Below are positions 26,347 to 35,519 of a stretch of 64,000 bases of DNA, in pieces. Source of the stretch: Psychrosphaera saromensis. Its GTDB lineage: Bacteria > Pseudomonadota > Gammaproteobacteria > Enterobacterales > Alteromonadaceae. The stretch lies in contig NZ_MSCH01000003.1 of the NCBI RefSeq assembly GCF_002954545.1, positions 434,001 to 498,000 on the forward strand, read 5' to 3'. Each line of letters begins with the position of its first letter. The first letter of the stretch is position 1. Below the pieces are notes generated by a model. It made no database searches, had not been told where the DNA came from, and worked only from the letters and a program-made list of their open reading frames with translations. The position numbers were made by a program, and so were the translations under genes.

Positions 26347-27306
26347 ATGCCTGACGTAATACACAAAATTATTCACAGATTAACTGTCGCTTATTTGATC
26401 GGCATAGTCCCATTTGGCATTTTAAATTTTATTAACGGTGACATCTTAATTGGTCTTCTTATCGCCGTCATTTGCTGCAACTTAGTATATATAGATGCAA
26501 GTATGCATCGTAAAAAAACATACAACAGCACTATCGCCTTTGGCGTATTAATGCCAATTGTCTATTTTCTTTTATATCAGCTAGTGGTTGATAAAGGCAT
26601 CATAGGAATTTTGTGGTGTTTTCCTACCATATTGATTGTCAATTTCATTATGCCGCAACGGCAAGCCGTGATTGCCAACATATTAACATTGGGAATTCTC
26701 ACGCCTGCAATTTTAACTCAGTTTGATATGGCTGTGGTTATCAGAATGTATGCCAGTTTAATTATTGTTGCGGCCTTAGCCAATTTGTTTGTAAATATCA
26801 TTACCGAGCAACATTTAAAATTAAGCGAACTGGCAGTAAAAGATCCGTTAACCGGTTTGTTAAACCGCTTAACTCTGGAAGACAATATTACACTTGCGAT
26901 TCAGCAACATAATAGAACATTAAATCCCATGACATTGGTCAGCATAGACATAGATCACTTTAAATTAATCAACGATAAATATGGTCATGACGCTGGTGAT
27001 CAGGTCATTATTGAAATTGCGACTTTGTTAAAACAACGCTGTCGCAGTGTTGATCAAGTTTATCGCTTAGGTGGTGAAGAGTTTTTAGTGGTTTTATTAA
27101 ATACCGACTTAAAAAATGCTCAAAGCTTTTCAACTTCTGTCCAGGAGAAATTAACCGAGATTAATTTTGAGCATGGACTTACTCCAACCTTGAGTATTGG
27201 CTTAGCCGAAATAGAAAAAGACAAAACATGGAACGAATGCTTAAAACAAGCTGATGACAATCTATATCTAGCGAAAAATAATGGACGTAATACCATTATT
27301 GGTTAA
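26347..27306 (+). CDS. membrane diguanylate cyclase (GGDEF)
   Basis: About 319 residues: five to six membrane helices (1-160) and a C-terminal GGDEF domain (about 175-315). The domain carries DPLTGLLNR, the metal motif SIDIDHFKLIND, and the active-site loop GGEEF. The active GGEEF variant implies synthesis of cyclic di-GMP. An inhibitory RxxD site is not obvious. The frame is open back to TTG at 26263, but the first ATG at 26347 starts just before the first helix; no start has a strong ribosome binding site. Confidence 0.85.
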   Translation: MPDVIHKIIHRLTVAYLIGIVPFGILNFINGDILIGLLIAVICCNLVYIDASMHRKKTYNSTIAFGVLMPIVYFLLYQLVVDKGIIGILWCFPTILIVNFIMPQRQAVIANILTLGILTPAILTQFDMAVVIRMYASLIIVAALANLFVNIITEQHLKLSELAVKDPLTGLLNRLTLEDNITLAIQQHNRTLNPMTLVSIDIDHFKLINDKYGHDAGDQVIIEIATLLKQRCRSVDQVYRLGGEEFLVVLLNTDLKNAQSFSTSVQEKLTEINFEHGLTPTLSIGLAEIEKDKTWNECLKQADDNLYLAKNNGRNTIIG

Positions 27307-27349
27307 TTCATCCACAGCTTCCCACCATTAGCCATCTAAAGTCGAGCAA

Positions 27350-27367
27350 GGCCTATTTAAATAGGCC
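27350..27367. terminator. possible terminator of the GGDEF gene
   Basis: A perfect 18-base palindrome, GGCCTATTTAAATAGGCC, 44 bases after the GGDEF stop, followed by ATTTCATCATTATTT. The T-tract is weak, so it could also be a binding site. Confidence 0.5.
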
Positions 27368-27574
27368 ATTTCATCATTATTTATTAAAAACTTCATATTC
27401 TTAATAAATACCAAATTAGTACATAGTTTAATAAATCCGCACCAAGTTAGGTCAAAGAAAATACGCCTAGTAAAATTAAGCATTGATATTCAGCGAGTTA
27501 CAAGTTGGAATATATATTGATATGTATAGAGATATAGAAACCTAAACAATCAATGGATTTGAAACTTAACACTT

Positions 27575-28729
27575 ATGCTAAATACATTTGTTTGGCCCAC
27601 GCGCCAGTTAGTTAAATATATAGGCTTCAAAGCTTATGTGGCGATATTAGTACTCTTTATCTTTACCCAAGTTGTGTTAGCCGTCTTTTTAATAACTGAC
27701 TCAAATACAGCTTCAACTCTTTTGCTGATCAATGCCTGTTTGGTTTGTTATTTTAGTTTGTCACTCATTGTTATTTTCTCCCGCGAAATCGTCACTTTCA
27801 AAACTGCATTAGATAGCTTAGACCCAGAATCCTTTGATTACCGTAGCTTAAAATTACACAGCTTACTGCCAGTTGAATCTATTGAACAATTTATGAATAC
27901 TTACCGTGAGTTAAATAGGGTGAATAATAAACACCACGAAAAACTCCACGAAGTAGATTATTCAGCATCGCAAGTTATCGAAAAAGCCCATGCGGTATCC
28001 GTCAATGTACAAAAGCAATCTGATGCTACAACTTCTACAGCGGCAGCCATTAATCAGATGAGCCAATCCTTTGTTGAAGTTAATAATAGGATCGCCGATG
28101 TTCATACCTCATCTAAAAATGCCAACCAAGACGCTAAAAACGGCAGAAGTACAATCACGGACTTAAGATCATCACTAAATATTGTGCTAAACGAAGCCAA
28201 AAATACCCAGCAAGATATTCAACAATTAGAACAACTGGTGAAAATAGTCACAACTTCATCTGAGTCAATACAAGCAATAGCCGATCAAACTAACTTATTA
28301 GCATTAAATGCATCAATTGAAGCCGCTAGAGCTGGTGAAACAGGCAGAGGTTTTGCAGTTGTTGCCGAAGAGGTTAGAGCCTTGGCACATAGTTCACGAG
28401 AGGCGGCTGATAGTATTAGTTCTAATATCAATGCAGCCTTAACTCAAAGTCACAAAATAGCTGAAAACATGGCAAACGTTGTTGAGCAAACTTCACATTG
28501 TCAGTCACAATCAACTCTGGTTGACGATGCGTTAATTGAGATCACATCAGCAACTATGTTGGTACAACAAAAAATGGAAAATGTATCAGCAACAGCGGAA
28601 CAACAAAGCGCTGCAACATTGGAAATATCGCAACATATTGAGCTCGTTGTGCAAGGGGCTAGAGACAATGCTGAAATAGTAAAGCAAACAGAAATTGTCG
28701 CCGGTCACTTAAAAATGTTAACTCAATAG
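27575..28729 (+). CDS. methyl-accepting chemotaxis-type signalling protein without a sensor domain
   Basis: 384 residues. Two membrane helices (about 17-37 and 50-70) are separated by only a short loop, then comes a linker and a full MCP signalling hairpin. The tip reads [36 protein letters not shown]. No periplasmic sensor is present, so the signal must come from a partner or from the membrane. The next gene, 22 bases on, encodes a NIT-like protein, a good candidate for that partner. Confidence 0.85.
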   Translation: MLNTFVWPTRQLVKYIGFKAYVAILVLFIFTQVVLAVFLITDSNTASTLLLINACLVCYFSLSLIVIFSREIVTFKTALDSLDPESFDYRSLKLHSLLPVESIEQFMNTYRELNRVNNKHHEKLHEVDYSASQVIEKAHAVSVNVQKQSDATTSTAAAINQMSQSFVEVNNRIADVHTSSKNANQDAKNGRSTITDLRSSLNIVLNEAKNTQQDIQQLEQLVKIVTTSSESIQAIADQTNLLALNASIEAARAGETGRGFAVVAEEVRALAHSSREAADSISSNINAALTQSHKIAENMANVVEQTSHCQSQSTLVDDALIEITSATMLVQQKMENVSATAEQQSAATLEISQHIELVVQGARDNAEIVKQTEIVAGHLKMLTQ

Positions 28730-28751
28730 AGTCAGAAGGAATTAAATTAAC

Positions 28752-29585
28752 ATGTATATATATATTCTATTTGTTGTCATATTGACGTTAAGCGCGCTGC
28801 TCATTCATTCGTACAAAGTAAAAAAGACCAAAGCCCAACAGTTAGATGGTTTATCTAATATTATAAATATAAAGTCACTGATAAGTTTAGTGCAAAAACA
28901 TCGAGGTTTGAGTGCCGCAAAGCTAAATGGGGACTTAAAACAGAAAGCGGAATTAAGTGATATTGAAAGGAAAATTAACAAAATCAGTAATGATTTATCC
29001 AATAAAAAAGTCGCAACTTCATGTCGTTGGATATCATTTCAAGATCACTGGAGTCGCTTAACCAAACAAAATATAGACACCGACCCGCAAAATAATTTTA
29101 AACAACATACACAGATGATTTCAAATCTACTTTATCTATTAGAGGATGAAGCCGAAAATAGTCATTTAAATTCATTATCACTAACGGCTATGCCTAACAT
29201 AGGTTATGTTTGGCGAGAGCTTGTTGCTTCCACTGAAACTATAGGACAATCAAGAGCGATTGGTGTTGGAGTTGCTACGGTGGGAAATTGTAGCAGTGTC
29301 GATAAAATTCGTTTATCTTTTTTGGAGCAGCATATTAAGCTAACAAGCAAAGATATACTGTCTAAATTATCATTTTTAGATAGTTTCAGCGGCCAGCATA
29401 AAACCTTATTAACCACAGCTCAGACAAAAATGACTGAACTAACTAACATCATAGAATTTGAGTTGATTCAAACATCATCAATTACTATTACCGCGAATGA
29501 TTATTTTACGTTAGCAACCGATAGTATTAGTGCTATTGATGATATTTTTAACAACCAGTTAGAACAAATAAAAATTACACTATGA
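28752..29585 (+). CDS. membrane-anchored NIT-like (nitrate/nitrite sensing) protein
   Basis: 277 residues: one N-terminal membrane helix (about 2-20), a basic flank (KVKKTKAQQ) and a helical domain. The QKHRGLSAAKLNGD and ETIGQSRAIGVGVA stretches resemble the NIT domain (LQ.ERG.S and E.iG..Ra.g). By the positive-inside rule the domain faces the cytoplasm. No output domain. GAAGGA precedes the ATG. Next to a sensorless MCP, it may act as that receptor's sensor; this is inference and the domain call is moderate. Confidence 0.6.
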   Translation: MYIYILFVVILTLSALLIHSYKVKKTKAQQLDGLSNIINIKSLISLVQKHRGLSAAKLNGDLKQKAELSDIERKINKISNDLSNKKVATSCRWISFQDHWSRLTKQNIDTDPQNNFKQHTQMISNLLYLLEDEAENSHLNSLSLTAMPNIGYVWRELVASTETIGQSRAIGVGVATVGNCSSVDKIRLSFLEQHIKLTSKDILSKLSFLDSFSGQHKTLLTTAQTKMTELTNIIEFELIQTSSITITANDYFTLATDSISAIDDIFNNQLEQIKITL

Positions 29586-29818
29586 ATGTGAAAGACTTCA
29601 ACTATCCTTCCTAATATTTCACTTGGTTATTAACCGTATAAACGTTATTTTTAATAGTGCACTGTATTTGCACATTGGCTTAATATGATCACCCTTAGGT
29701 TTTAATTTATTTAGCCAGAAACATTCAAATTACCACTCTATTCATCGAATGTATCTGTGTAAATCATGTTCCTGTATAACCATGGCAGGTTACGTTAAAT
29801 AAGGATTTTGTCCCCACA

Positions 29819-31303
29819 ATGAAAATTCAAAATAAGCTGTTTTTAGTATTATTTGGCTTTAGCTTTTTATTAGTCACTATTTTAGTGTTACTTATGCAAT
29901 GGAGCCTAGGTAAAGGCATGATTAATTATGTTAATACTAAAGAAGTGCAAATTTTACAGCCGTTAGCCGTCCAATTAGCTGAAGAATATAAAGAAGATAA
30001 CAGTTGGCTTTCTATGGACGGCCAGAATGATAAATTCCGACATTTGATCACTAATCAATTAAAAGGCAGTGAATTTATTGACGAGAGTCGACTTCCTCCG
30101 CAACCACGAAGAGGTATGCGCCCCCCGCAAAATGATGCAGATTCAAAATACTTTAGAAAAGCAAGAAACGACGGACCTCCGGGTAGAAGATTTCGTCCAC
30201 CTCAGCAAGAGAATGAAGCCTATTATGCGTTATTAGACCAGACAGAAAATGTTGTGGCTGGCATGTACCTTGATGATTTGGATTATACTAAAACAGCAAT
30301 AGAGCTTAATGGCGTTACCATTGGTTTTTTAGCTATCTCTAAACGAAATAGACTTACTAATGGTTATGAAATTGATTTCATCGAACAACAACAAAATTAT
30401 CTGTGGGTAATCGCTTTGATGGCTATGAGTCTTGTGACTTTAGTCACTTTACCATTAGCAAGAAACTTAGTTGAACCAATAAAGCTTATTAGCCGAAGTA
30501 TGCACCAACTGACACAAGGTAATTATAAACAATCTGTACAATTAACTCGTCGAGATGAACTTGGTCAAATGGCAAGAGACTACAATGAATTAGCTCTGAC
30601 ATTAGCGGAAAATGATACTGCCAGAAAGCGTTGGTTGGCAAATATTTCTCATGAACTGCGTACGCCGGTGGCAATACTGCGTGGTGAATTAGAAGCCATG
30701 TTAGATAACGTAAGACCATTATCGAAAGATAATATTTCGTCCGCTAACGATGAAGTAAAACACTTACAGCGCCTTATTGATGACTTAAATTTACTTACTA
30801 GTGCCGATGTTGGCGGAATGCGCTACCGTAAACAAGATGAAGAGCTAACTCACTTAATCTTAAATGAAGAACAGAAATATCAAAGCTATTTAGCAACGGC
30901 TGGTATTAAGTTAAATCTTAATATTACCGACCAAGAAATTGATGTGTACATTGATAAAACCAGACTTTATCAACTGTTTGAAAACGTTATCAATAACTGT
31001 ATTAAATACTCTTACGCCACAGAGTTAACCATCTCATTGTCGGTTGAACATATTGGTGACAAACAATTTGCCGTTTTAACATTCGAAGACAATGGCATTG
31101 GCGTAGAAGAGGTACATTTAGCACACCTGTTTGAGCACTTGTATCGAGTTGAGGAATCACGTAACAGAAAAACAGGTGGAGCCGGATTAGGCTTAGCTAT
31201 TTGCCGCCTTATTGTTATTGCTCATCAAGGCGAAGTAACCGCGCAACATTCTAAAAATGGTGGTTTATCCATAGTGATTAAACTGCCAATAGTTATAAGT
31301 TAA
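29819..31303 (+). CDS. BaeS-like sensor histidine kinase
   Basis: 494 residues: membrane helix (about 8-28), a periplasmic domain with a Pro/Arg-rich insert (about 92-140), a second helix (about 195-215), HAMP, then HisKA and HATPase. The H-box is NISHELRTPVAIL with the phospho-His. ATP-lid motifs are NVINNCIKYS, FEDNGIGV and GGAGLGLAICR. The Pro/Arg-rich insert (RRGMRPPQ, RRFRPPQQ) is unusual and recurs in the EF-hand protein downstream. Operon order is kinase, regulator, then after 130 bases the EF-hand gene. Confidence 0.85.
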   Translation: MKIQNKLFLVLFGFSFLLVTILVLLMQWSLGKGMINYVNTKEVQILQPLAVQLAEEYKEDNSWLSMDGQNDKFRHLITNQLKGSEFIDESRLPPQPRRGMRPPQNDADSKYFRKARNDGPPGRRFRPPQQENEAYYALLDQTENVVAGMYLDDLDYTKTAIELNGVTIGFLAISKRNRLTNGYEIDFIEQQQNYLWVIALMAMSLVTLVTLPLARNLVEPIKLISRSMHQLTQGNYKQSVQLTRRDELGQMARDYNELALTLAENDTARKRWLANISHELRTPVAILRGELEAMLDNVRPLSKDNISSANDEVKHLQRLIDDLNLLTSADVGGMRYRKQDEELTHLILNEEQKYQSYLATAGIKLNLNITDQEIDVYIDKTRLYQLFENVINNCIKYSYATELTISLSVEHIGDKQFAVLTFEDNGIGVEEVHLAHLFEHLYRVEESRNRKTGGAGLGLAICRLIVIAHQGEVTAQHSKNGGLSIVIKLPIVIS

Positions 31304-31318
31304 TAAGAGAGTATATAT

Positions 31319-31984
31319 ATGTTGAATCCGATATTAATCGTAGAAGATGAGATAAAACTCGCTAGCTTATTGTCTGATTATTTTTTACAGGCAGAGTACA
31401 CCACTCACCAAATTCATGATGGGAGTGTCGTGATTGACTGGGTGAAAGAACATCAACCTAGCGCTATTTTACTGGATATCATGTTGCCAGGAAAAAATGG
31501 CATTGATATTTGTAAAGAAATACGTCAATTCTCTAATGTACCTATCTTAATGATCACCGCTAAGGTAGACGAAATAGATCGACTAATCGGCTTAGAACTT
31601 GGCGCTGACGACTACATCTGTAAACCTTTTAGTCCTCGTGAAGTGGTTGCTAGGGTTAAAGCTGTGCTAAGAAGAACAGTCACGATAGAGCAAAACTCGG
31701 AACTACTTGAGCTAGACGAACATAGATTAAGTGTTGGATTTCATGGCAAGGAAGTATCGTTAACGTCGGTAGAATTTCAGCTGCTAAAACCTTTAGCTAA
31801 TAAACCTGAACGTATTTTTACTCGTGAGCAGTTAATGCAAAACATGTATACCGATCACCGTATCGTTAATAACAGAACAATCGATAGTCATATCAAAAAG
31901 CTACGTAAAAAATTGGCCGATATCAGTGACGGTAAAGATTGGATTCATTCCGTTTATGGTACTGGATATCGTTTAGTTTTATAA
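31319..31984 (+). CDS. BaeR/OmpR-family response regulator
   Basis: 221 residues: receiver domain (about 1-115) with EDE, phospho-Asp in LLDIMLPG, Thr in MITAK and Lys in CKPF. The OmpR-type winged helix (about 125-220) ends in SVYGTGYRL. Starts 15 bases after the kinase gene. It most likely responds to that kinase and may control the EF-hand genes downstream. Confidence 0.88.
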   Translation: MLNPILIVEDEIKLASLLSDYFLQAEYTTHQIHDGSVVIDWVKEHQPSAILLDIMLPGKNGIDICKEIRQFSNVPILMITAKVDEIDRLIGLELGADDYICKPFSPREVVARVKAVLRRTVTIEQNSELLELDEHRLSVGFHGKEVSLTSVEFQLLKPLANKPERIFTREQLMQNMYTDHRIVNNRTIDSHIKKLRKKLADISDGKDWIHSVYGTGYRLVL

Positions 31985-32116
31985 AAGCTCGATTAATTTT
32001 ATAAAAGTCCCCTTACTTACGTACTTCCTCAATTCTTGCACAATGTTTGCAACTTCTGTCGTTATTTTATAATTAATGCAATTGGCATAAGTCATTAATA
32101 ACGATAGGAGCATTAC

Positions 32117-32398
32117 ATGCATATTTATTCAAAAATGCTACTGGCTTTAGTATTCAGTGCGACTACTTTAGTTCAAGCAGCTCAAACAGAACACGAACGT
32201 AAACCTCGCCCTGTATTTTCCGATATAGACACCAACTCAGATGGTGAAATTAATTTTGAAGAGTTCTCTATTCTAAAATTACCACACGGCGAGCATGAAG
32301 AAGTATTTGTCAGTATAGATGTCGACAACAACGGAGTGATTAGCAGCGAAGAGTTTGAAAATCACAAACCACCACGTCCTAAAAGAAAAGAGAGGTAG
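32117..32398 (+). CDS. secreted EF-hand protein
   Basis: 93 residues: signal peptide (about 1-21, ending VQA) and two EF-hand loops, DIDTNSDGEINFEEF and DVDNNGVISSEEF. Both have the Asp/Asn and Glu ligands in place. It ends in a Pro/Arg-rich tail (KPPRPKRKER). Likely binds calcium in the periplasm. Placed after a BaeSR-like pair whose kinase has a similar Pro/Arg motif, it may be a target or an accessory of that system. Confidence 0.8.
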   Translation: MHIYSKMLLALVFSATTLVQAAQTEHERKPRPVFSDIDTNSDGEINFEEFSILKLPHGEHEEVFVSIDVDNNGVISSEEFENHKPPRPKRKER

Positions 32399-32400
32399 TA

Positions 32401-32880
32401 ATGATTAATTCTGTAAGCTCTGGCATGTCGATGCCTGGAATGCAGTCATCTAGTTCAGGTCAGCAAAAGCTAACAACTGAACAACAAACGTTAATGTCTG
32501 AAACATTATCGCAATTTGATCCTGACAATTTAACCGAAGCTGATGCGCTATCGATTGTTGAAACGTTTTCAGAAGCTGGCATTCAGCCAAATGGTGAATT
32601 TGCAGATGCAGTGGCAGAATTGGGATACGATGCAAAAGAGATCGGTGATTTAGCTCAAGTATCGGAAGAAGGTCAAAGACCACCTCCGCCTCCACCGCCA
32701 CAACAAAGCAGTGAAGAGATCACATCTTTGGTTGATTACCTTTCTGAATTAGTAGAAGAAACCTTAGCTACTAGCGGTTCTGAAAAACTAACAGATGAAG
32801 ATAAAGAGTCTATTTTAGCTCAGGTTTTTGAAGAATTTAATATTGAAGATCAGAGCTCTATCATTAACACTAGTGTTTAA
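32401..32880 (+). CDS. hypothetical protein with polyproline tract
   Basis: 159 residues, no signal peptide. Ser/Gln/Met-rich N-terminus, helical middle (LSQFDPDNLTEADALSIVETF), a run of prolines near residue 95 and an acidic C-terminus. The D-P-D-N-L-TEADA segment looks like a degenerate EF-hand. It begins 2 bases after the EF-hand gene, so it is translationally coupled. Function unknown. The proline run would depend on EF-P for translation. Confidence 0.65.
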   Translation: MINSVSSGMSMPGMQSSSSGQQKLTTEQQTLMSETLSQFDPDNLTEADALSIVETFSEAGIQPNGEFADAVAELGYDAKEIGDLAQVSEEGQRPPPPPPPQQSSEEITSLVDYLSELVEETLATSGSEKLTDEDKESILAQVFEEFNIEDQSSIINTSV

Positions 32881-32905
32881 TGTTAGATAAAATTATTTTT
32901 TGCAG

Positions 32906-32937
32906 AAGCCATTTTTAATATTAAAAATGGCTTTTTT
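32906..32937 (+). terminator. terminator after the BaeSR/EF-hand operon
   Basis: AAGCCATTTTTAA pairs with TTAAAAATGGCTT, followed by TTTTT. A long stem with a T-tract, 25 bases after the last stop codon. Confidence 0.85.
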
Positions 32938-33190
32938 ATTTTTGCGGTCAAAAAACACTCAAGCTAGATGCGAATGCGTTTTGGTTACTAAAAAAGTTAC
33001 TTTTGTGAATCAGCACCTGCTAATCAGAAAGATTTACATAACATTATAATTTTATTAAAGAATATAATTTCGATTAGCATTAATGCCCCTATCCCCTGAT
33101 TTACGTCACTTTAACTCCACATAAAAAATATTGTTATCCTTTTCATAGAGTCGTATATTTCAGTTACTTATTAACTAACTTAGGTAGTAT
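32938..33190. other. promoter region of the GAF gene, no gene seen
   Basis: With the terminator before it, this makes a 310-base gap. AT-rich, no frame with a ribosome binding site, no marked repeat. Presumably holds the GAF gene promoter. Confidence 0.4.
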
Positions 33191-33658
33191 ATGGCTGAAG
33201 TAAATTTCCATGATGTATTAAGCAAGCAACTAAACGTTGTTCGAAAAAAGCTAAATATGGAAACCGCTATTGTTAGTTATATAAACGACAATACATACAC
33301 GTTAATTGCTGTTGATAGTCATTTGGAAGGCGTATTTAAAGCTGGGATGGCTTTTCCGCTTGAAGATACATATTGCCGAGACGTTTATCAATTTAATCAA
33401 GTAATGCGTTACTACAATGTTGGTTCTATGGACTCAATGTTGCAGCACCCTGCCTATTTATCAGTTCAATTAGAAAGTTATCTTGCCGCCCCAATCAATG
33501 ATGATAAAGGTCAGGTTGTAGGTACAGTGAACTTCACGTCGTTAATGGCTAAACGCCAACAGTTTGAAGATAAAGAAGTTGAATTAGCAACGGATTTAGC
33601 GGCCTTCATTGGTAAGAATATTGAACAATATAAATTATTAATTCCTAGTGAGTCATAA
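33191..33658 (+). CDS. single-domain GAF protein
   Basis: 155 residues, one GAF domain. Typical segments: an N-terminal helix, FPLEDTYCRDVYQF, the SYLAAPINDDKGQVVGTVNF core and a C-terminal helix (FEDKEVELATDLAAFIGKNIE). GAF domains bind small ligands or chromophores and normally sit in larger signalling proteins; here there is no output domain. Two Cys (TYC and no other near the pocket) give no clear tetrapyrrole site. Ligand unknown. Confidence 0.75.
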   Translation: MAEVNFHDVLSKQLNVVRKKLNMETAIVSYINDNTYTLIAVDSHLEGVFKAGMAFPLEDTYCRDVYQFNQVMRYYNVGSMDSMLQHPAYLSVQLESYLAAPINDDKGQVVGTVNFTSLMAKRQQFEDKEVELATDLAAFIGKNIEQYKLLIPSES

Positions 33659-33682
33659 TTTCAATTCACTAACAAAAGTAAA

Positions 33683-34336
33683 TTACACTTGGTAGTAGCT
33701 TAAAAACATGCCTACGGTCATCTCGACCAAGTGTTGTTTTTCGCCTACCGAAAGAGGAGCAGTTTGACGTAAAAGTTGTGGCCAAAATACCTGAGCTTTT
33801 AACAAGTTAGTAATTTGATCATGAGCAAAATCTATATCTAACGGTTTTAACTTTCCGTCAGCCATTGCCAACTTCAACCAACGTTTAAGTAACGTTTCTT
33901 GTTCAAACATTTTAGCCATTTTACTTTGCAGAGGTTCTGGAGCAAATAAGAAATGAGCCATAGCGATTCGAATTAATTCCATCATTTCTGTGTCGGCCAT
34001 TAATTCAACTTCGTCCGTTAATAACAAAGTTAACTGCGACTTTATATCTTGTTCAGCACTGTATACAACGTCATGAACGGCAGTGCGTTTTTCCCAGCCA
34101 GCCAAAATAATTTCAGCAACTAACACTTCTTTACTTTCAAAATGATTGTAGACCGTACGCTTGGAGACCTGAGCTAGTTCTGCAATTTTATCCATGCTTG
34201 AGTCCGCCACACCGTATTGTTGGAATGCAGCTAACGCACCAGCGATAATAGCTTCGCGCTTTAACTCGCTACGTGTCTTCTTCACTTGTGTAATAGTTTC
34301 TGTACTTGATTGCTCTGTCATCGATTGCTCGGTCAT
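33683..34336 (-). CDS. TetR-family regulator
   Basis: 217 residues. Helix-turn-helix at about 28-75 (MDKIAELAQVSKRTVYNHFESKE), C-terminal ligand domain of the AcrR type. The first codons are a 15-base tandem duplication encoding MTEQS twice. Divergent from the metallo-hydrolase gene with a 107-base shared region that holds two palindromes. It most likely represses that gene and itself; the inducer is unknown. Confidence 0.8.
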   Translation of the reverse strand: MTEQSMTEQSSTETITQVKKTRSELKREAIIAGALAAFQQYGVADSSMDKIAELAQVSKRTVYNHFESKEVLVAEIILAGWEKRTAVHDVVYSAEQDIKSQLTLLLTDEVELMADTEMMELIRIAMAHFLFAPEPLQSKMAKMFEQETLLKRWLKLAMADGKLKPLDIDFAHDQITNLLKAQVFWPQLLRQTAPLSVGEKQHLVEMTVGMFLSYYQV

Positions 34337-34370
34337 GGATACGTCTCAAAATAACTGAACCAACATTTTT

Positions 34371-34423
34371 ACACTGATCAGTTTACTTTTCAATTTATTA
34401 ATTTAAACTGCACCGTGTAGTTT
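34371..34423. promoter_or_regulatory. two palindromes in the TetR / hydrolase divergent promoter
   Basis: ACTGATCAGT (34373-34382) is a perfect 10-base palindrome. AAACTGCACCGTGTAGTTT (34405-34423) is a 19-base inverted repeat with 8 of 9 pairs matched. Each is followed by GTTTACTTTT or similar. These are the best candidates for operators of the adjacent TetR protein. Confidence 0.55.
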
Positions 34424-34443
34424 ACTTTTTTTGTTGATCAATA

Positions 34444-35517
34444 ATGTTAAAAATCTCAATCTTAATAGGGTTAATACTTATGACTTCTAGCTGCGTAAAA
34501 AACTTTGACGACAACAAGCAACCAAAGAAATTTACCAATACAGAGATAGAACATAAGACTAGCTTTAGTGACTTTTATGCCATGCTCAAAGCTTATTGGA
34601 ATGACAAACGTACACTAGCTACACCATCTTTTGATATTCCCGTTCAGCCATTAACTGCCGCTCAATTAGCACAAGATAAATTTGATGCCGTATATAGACT
34701 TGGCCACTCTACTATTTTATTACGCATAGACCACGAGTTTATATTAATTGATCCTGTATTTAGCGACCGTGCCTCACCAGTGCAATGGTTTGGACCAAAA
34801 CGTTTTCATCAAGCTCCTATATCCATTGCTGATTTACCAAATATTAAAGCGGTGATCATCAGCCACGACCACTATGATCATTTAGATAAAGATGCCATTA
34901 AACTCTTGGACCAAAAAGTTGAATACTTCATTACACCATTAAAAGTAGGACAACATTTACGTGACTGGGGAATTGATGACGCTAAAATCACTGAGCTCGC
35001 CTGGTGGCAAACTACTGAAATTGATACGTTAAAATTTACCGCAACGCCAGCTCAACACTTTTCGGGTCGAGGATTATTCGACAAAGATGAAACTTTATGG
35101 GCAAGTTGGGTTATTGAAGGATGGGAGTCTAAAATCTATTTTAGCGGAGACTCAGGTTATTTTGGTGGCTTTAAAGAAATTGGCGAGCGTTTAGGGCCAT
35201 TTGATTTAACCTTGATTGAAACGGGGGCTTATAATGAATTATGGCCGGACATCCACATGTTTCCTGAGCAAAGTTTACAAGCTCATATAGACCTAAAGGG
35301 ACTTGCTATGATGCCAATTCATAATGGAACTTTCGACTTATCTTTGCATAATTGGTACGAACCATTTGAACGTATTACCCAGTTAGCTGCTGACAGTTAC
35401 GTCACTTTATTAACGCCACAATTTGGTGAGGCAGTTAATATACAAGTTCCTAAGCTACTGCAGAAAGTACCAGTGACCGTAAATTGGTGGCAAGAGACTG
35501 GACAGATAGAAAAATAA
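34444..35517 (+). CDS. MBL-fold metal-dependent hydrolase, lipoprotein
   Basis: 357 residues; lipobox TSSC near residue 17. Metallo-beta-lactamase fold of the RomA/UlaG/NAPE-PLD-like group: GHSTILLRIDHEFILIDPVFSDRASP, the zinc motif SHDHYDHLD, FSGDSGY and the late HNGTFDL. Substrate unknown; relatives act on phosphodiesters or lactones. Divergent from a TetR gene. Part of its 3' end was copied and damaged in the tandem duplication downstream (scar at 37427-37525). Confidence 0.8.
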   Translation: MLKISILIGLILMTSSCVKNFDDNKQPKKFTNTEIEHKTSFSDFYAMLKAYWNDKRTLATPSFDIPVQPLTAAQLAQDKFDAVYRLGHSTILLRIDHEFILIDPVFSDRASPVQWFGPKRFHQAPISIADLPNIKAVIISHDHYDHLDKDAIKLLDQKVEYFITPLKVGQHLRDWGIDDAKITELAWWQTTEIDTLKFTATPAQHFSGRGLFDKDETLWASWVIEGWESKIYFSGDSGYFGGFKEIGERLGPFDLTLIETGAYNELWPDIHMFPEQSLQAHIDLKGLAMMPIHNGTFDLSLHNWYEPFERITQLAADSYVTLLTPQFGEAVNIQVPKLLQKVPVTVNWWQETGQIEK

Positions 35518-35519
35518 TA

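Noticed and set aside
26158-26376. Minus-strand frame between the cyclase and GGDEF genes
   Set aside because: Overlaps the GGDEF start region, no ribosome binding site, composition like a shadow frame.
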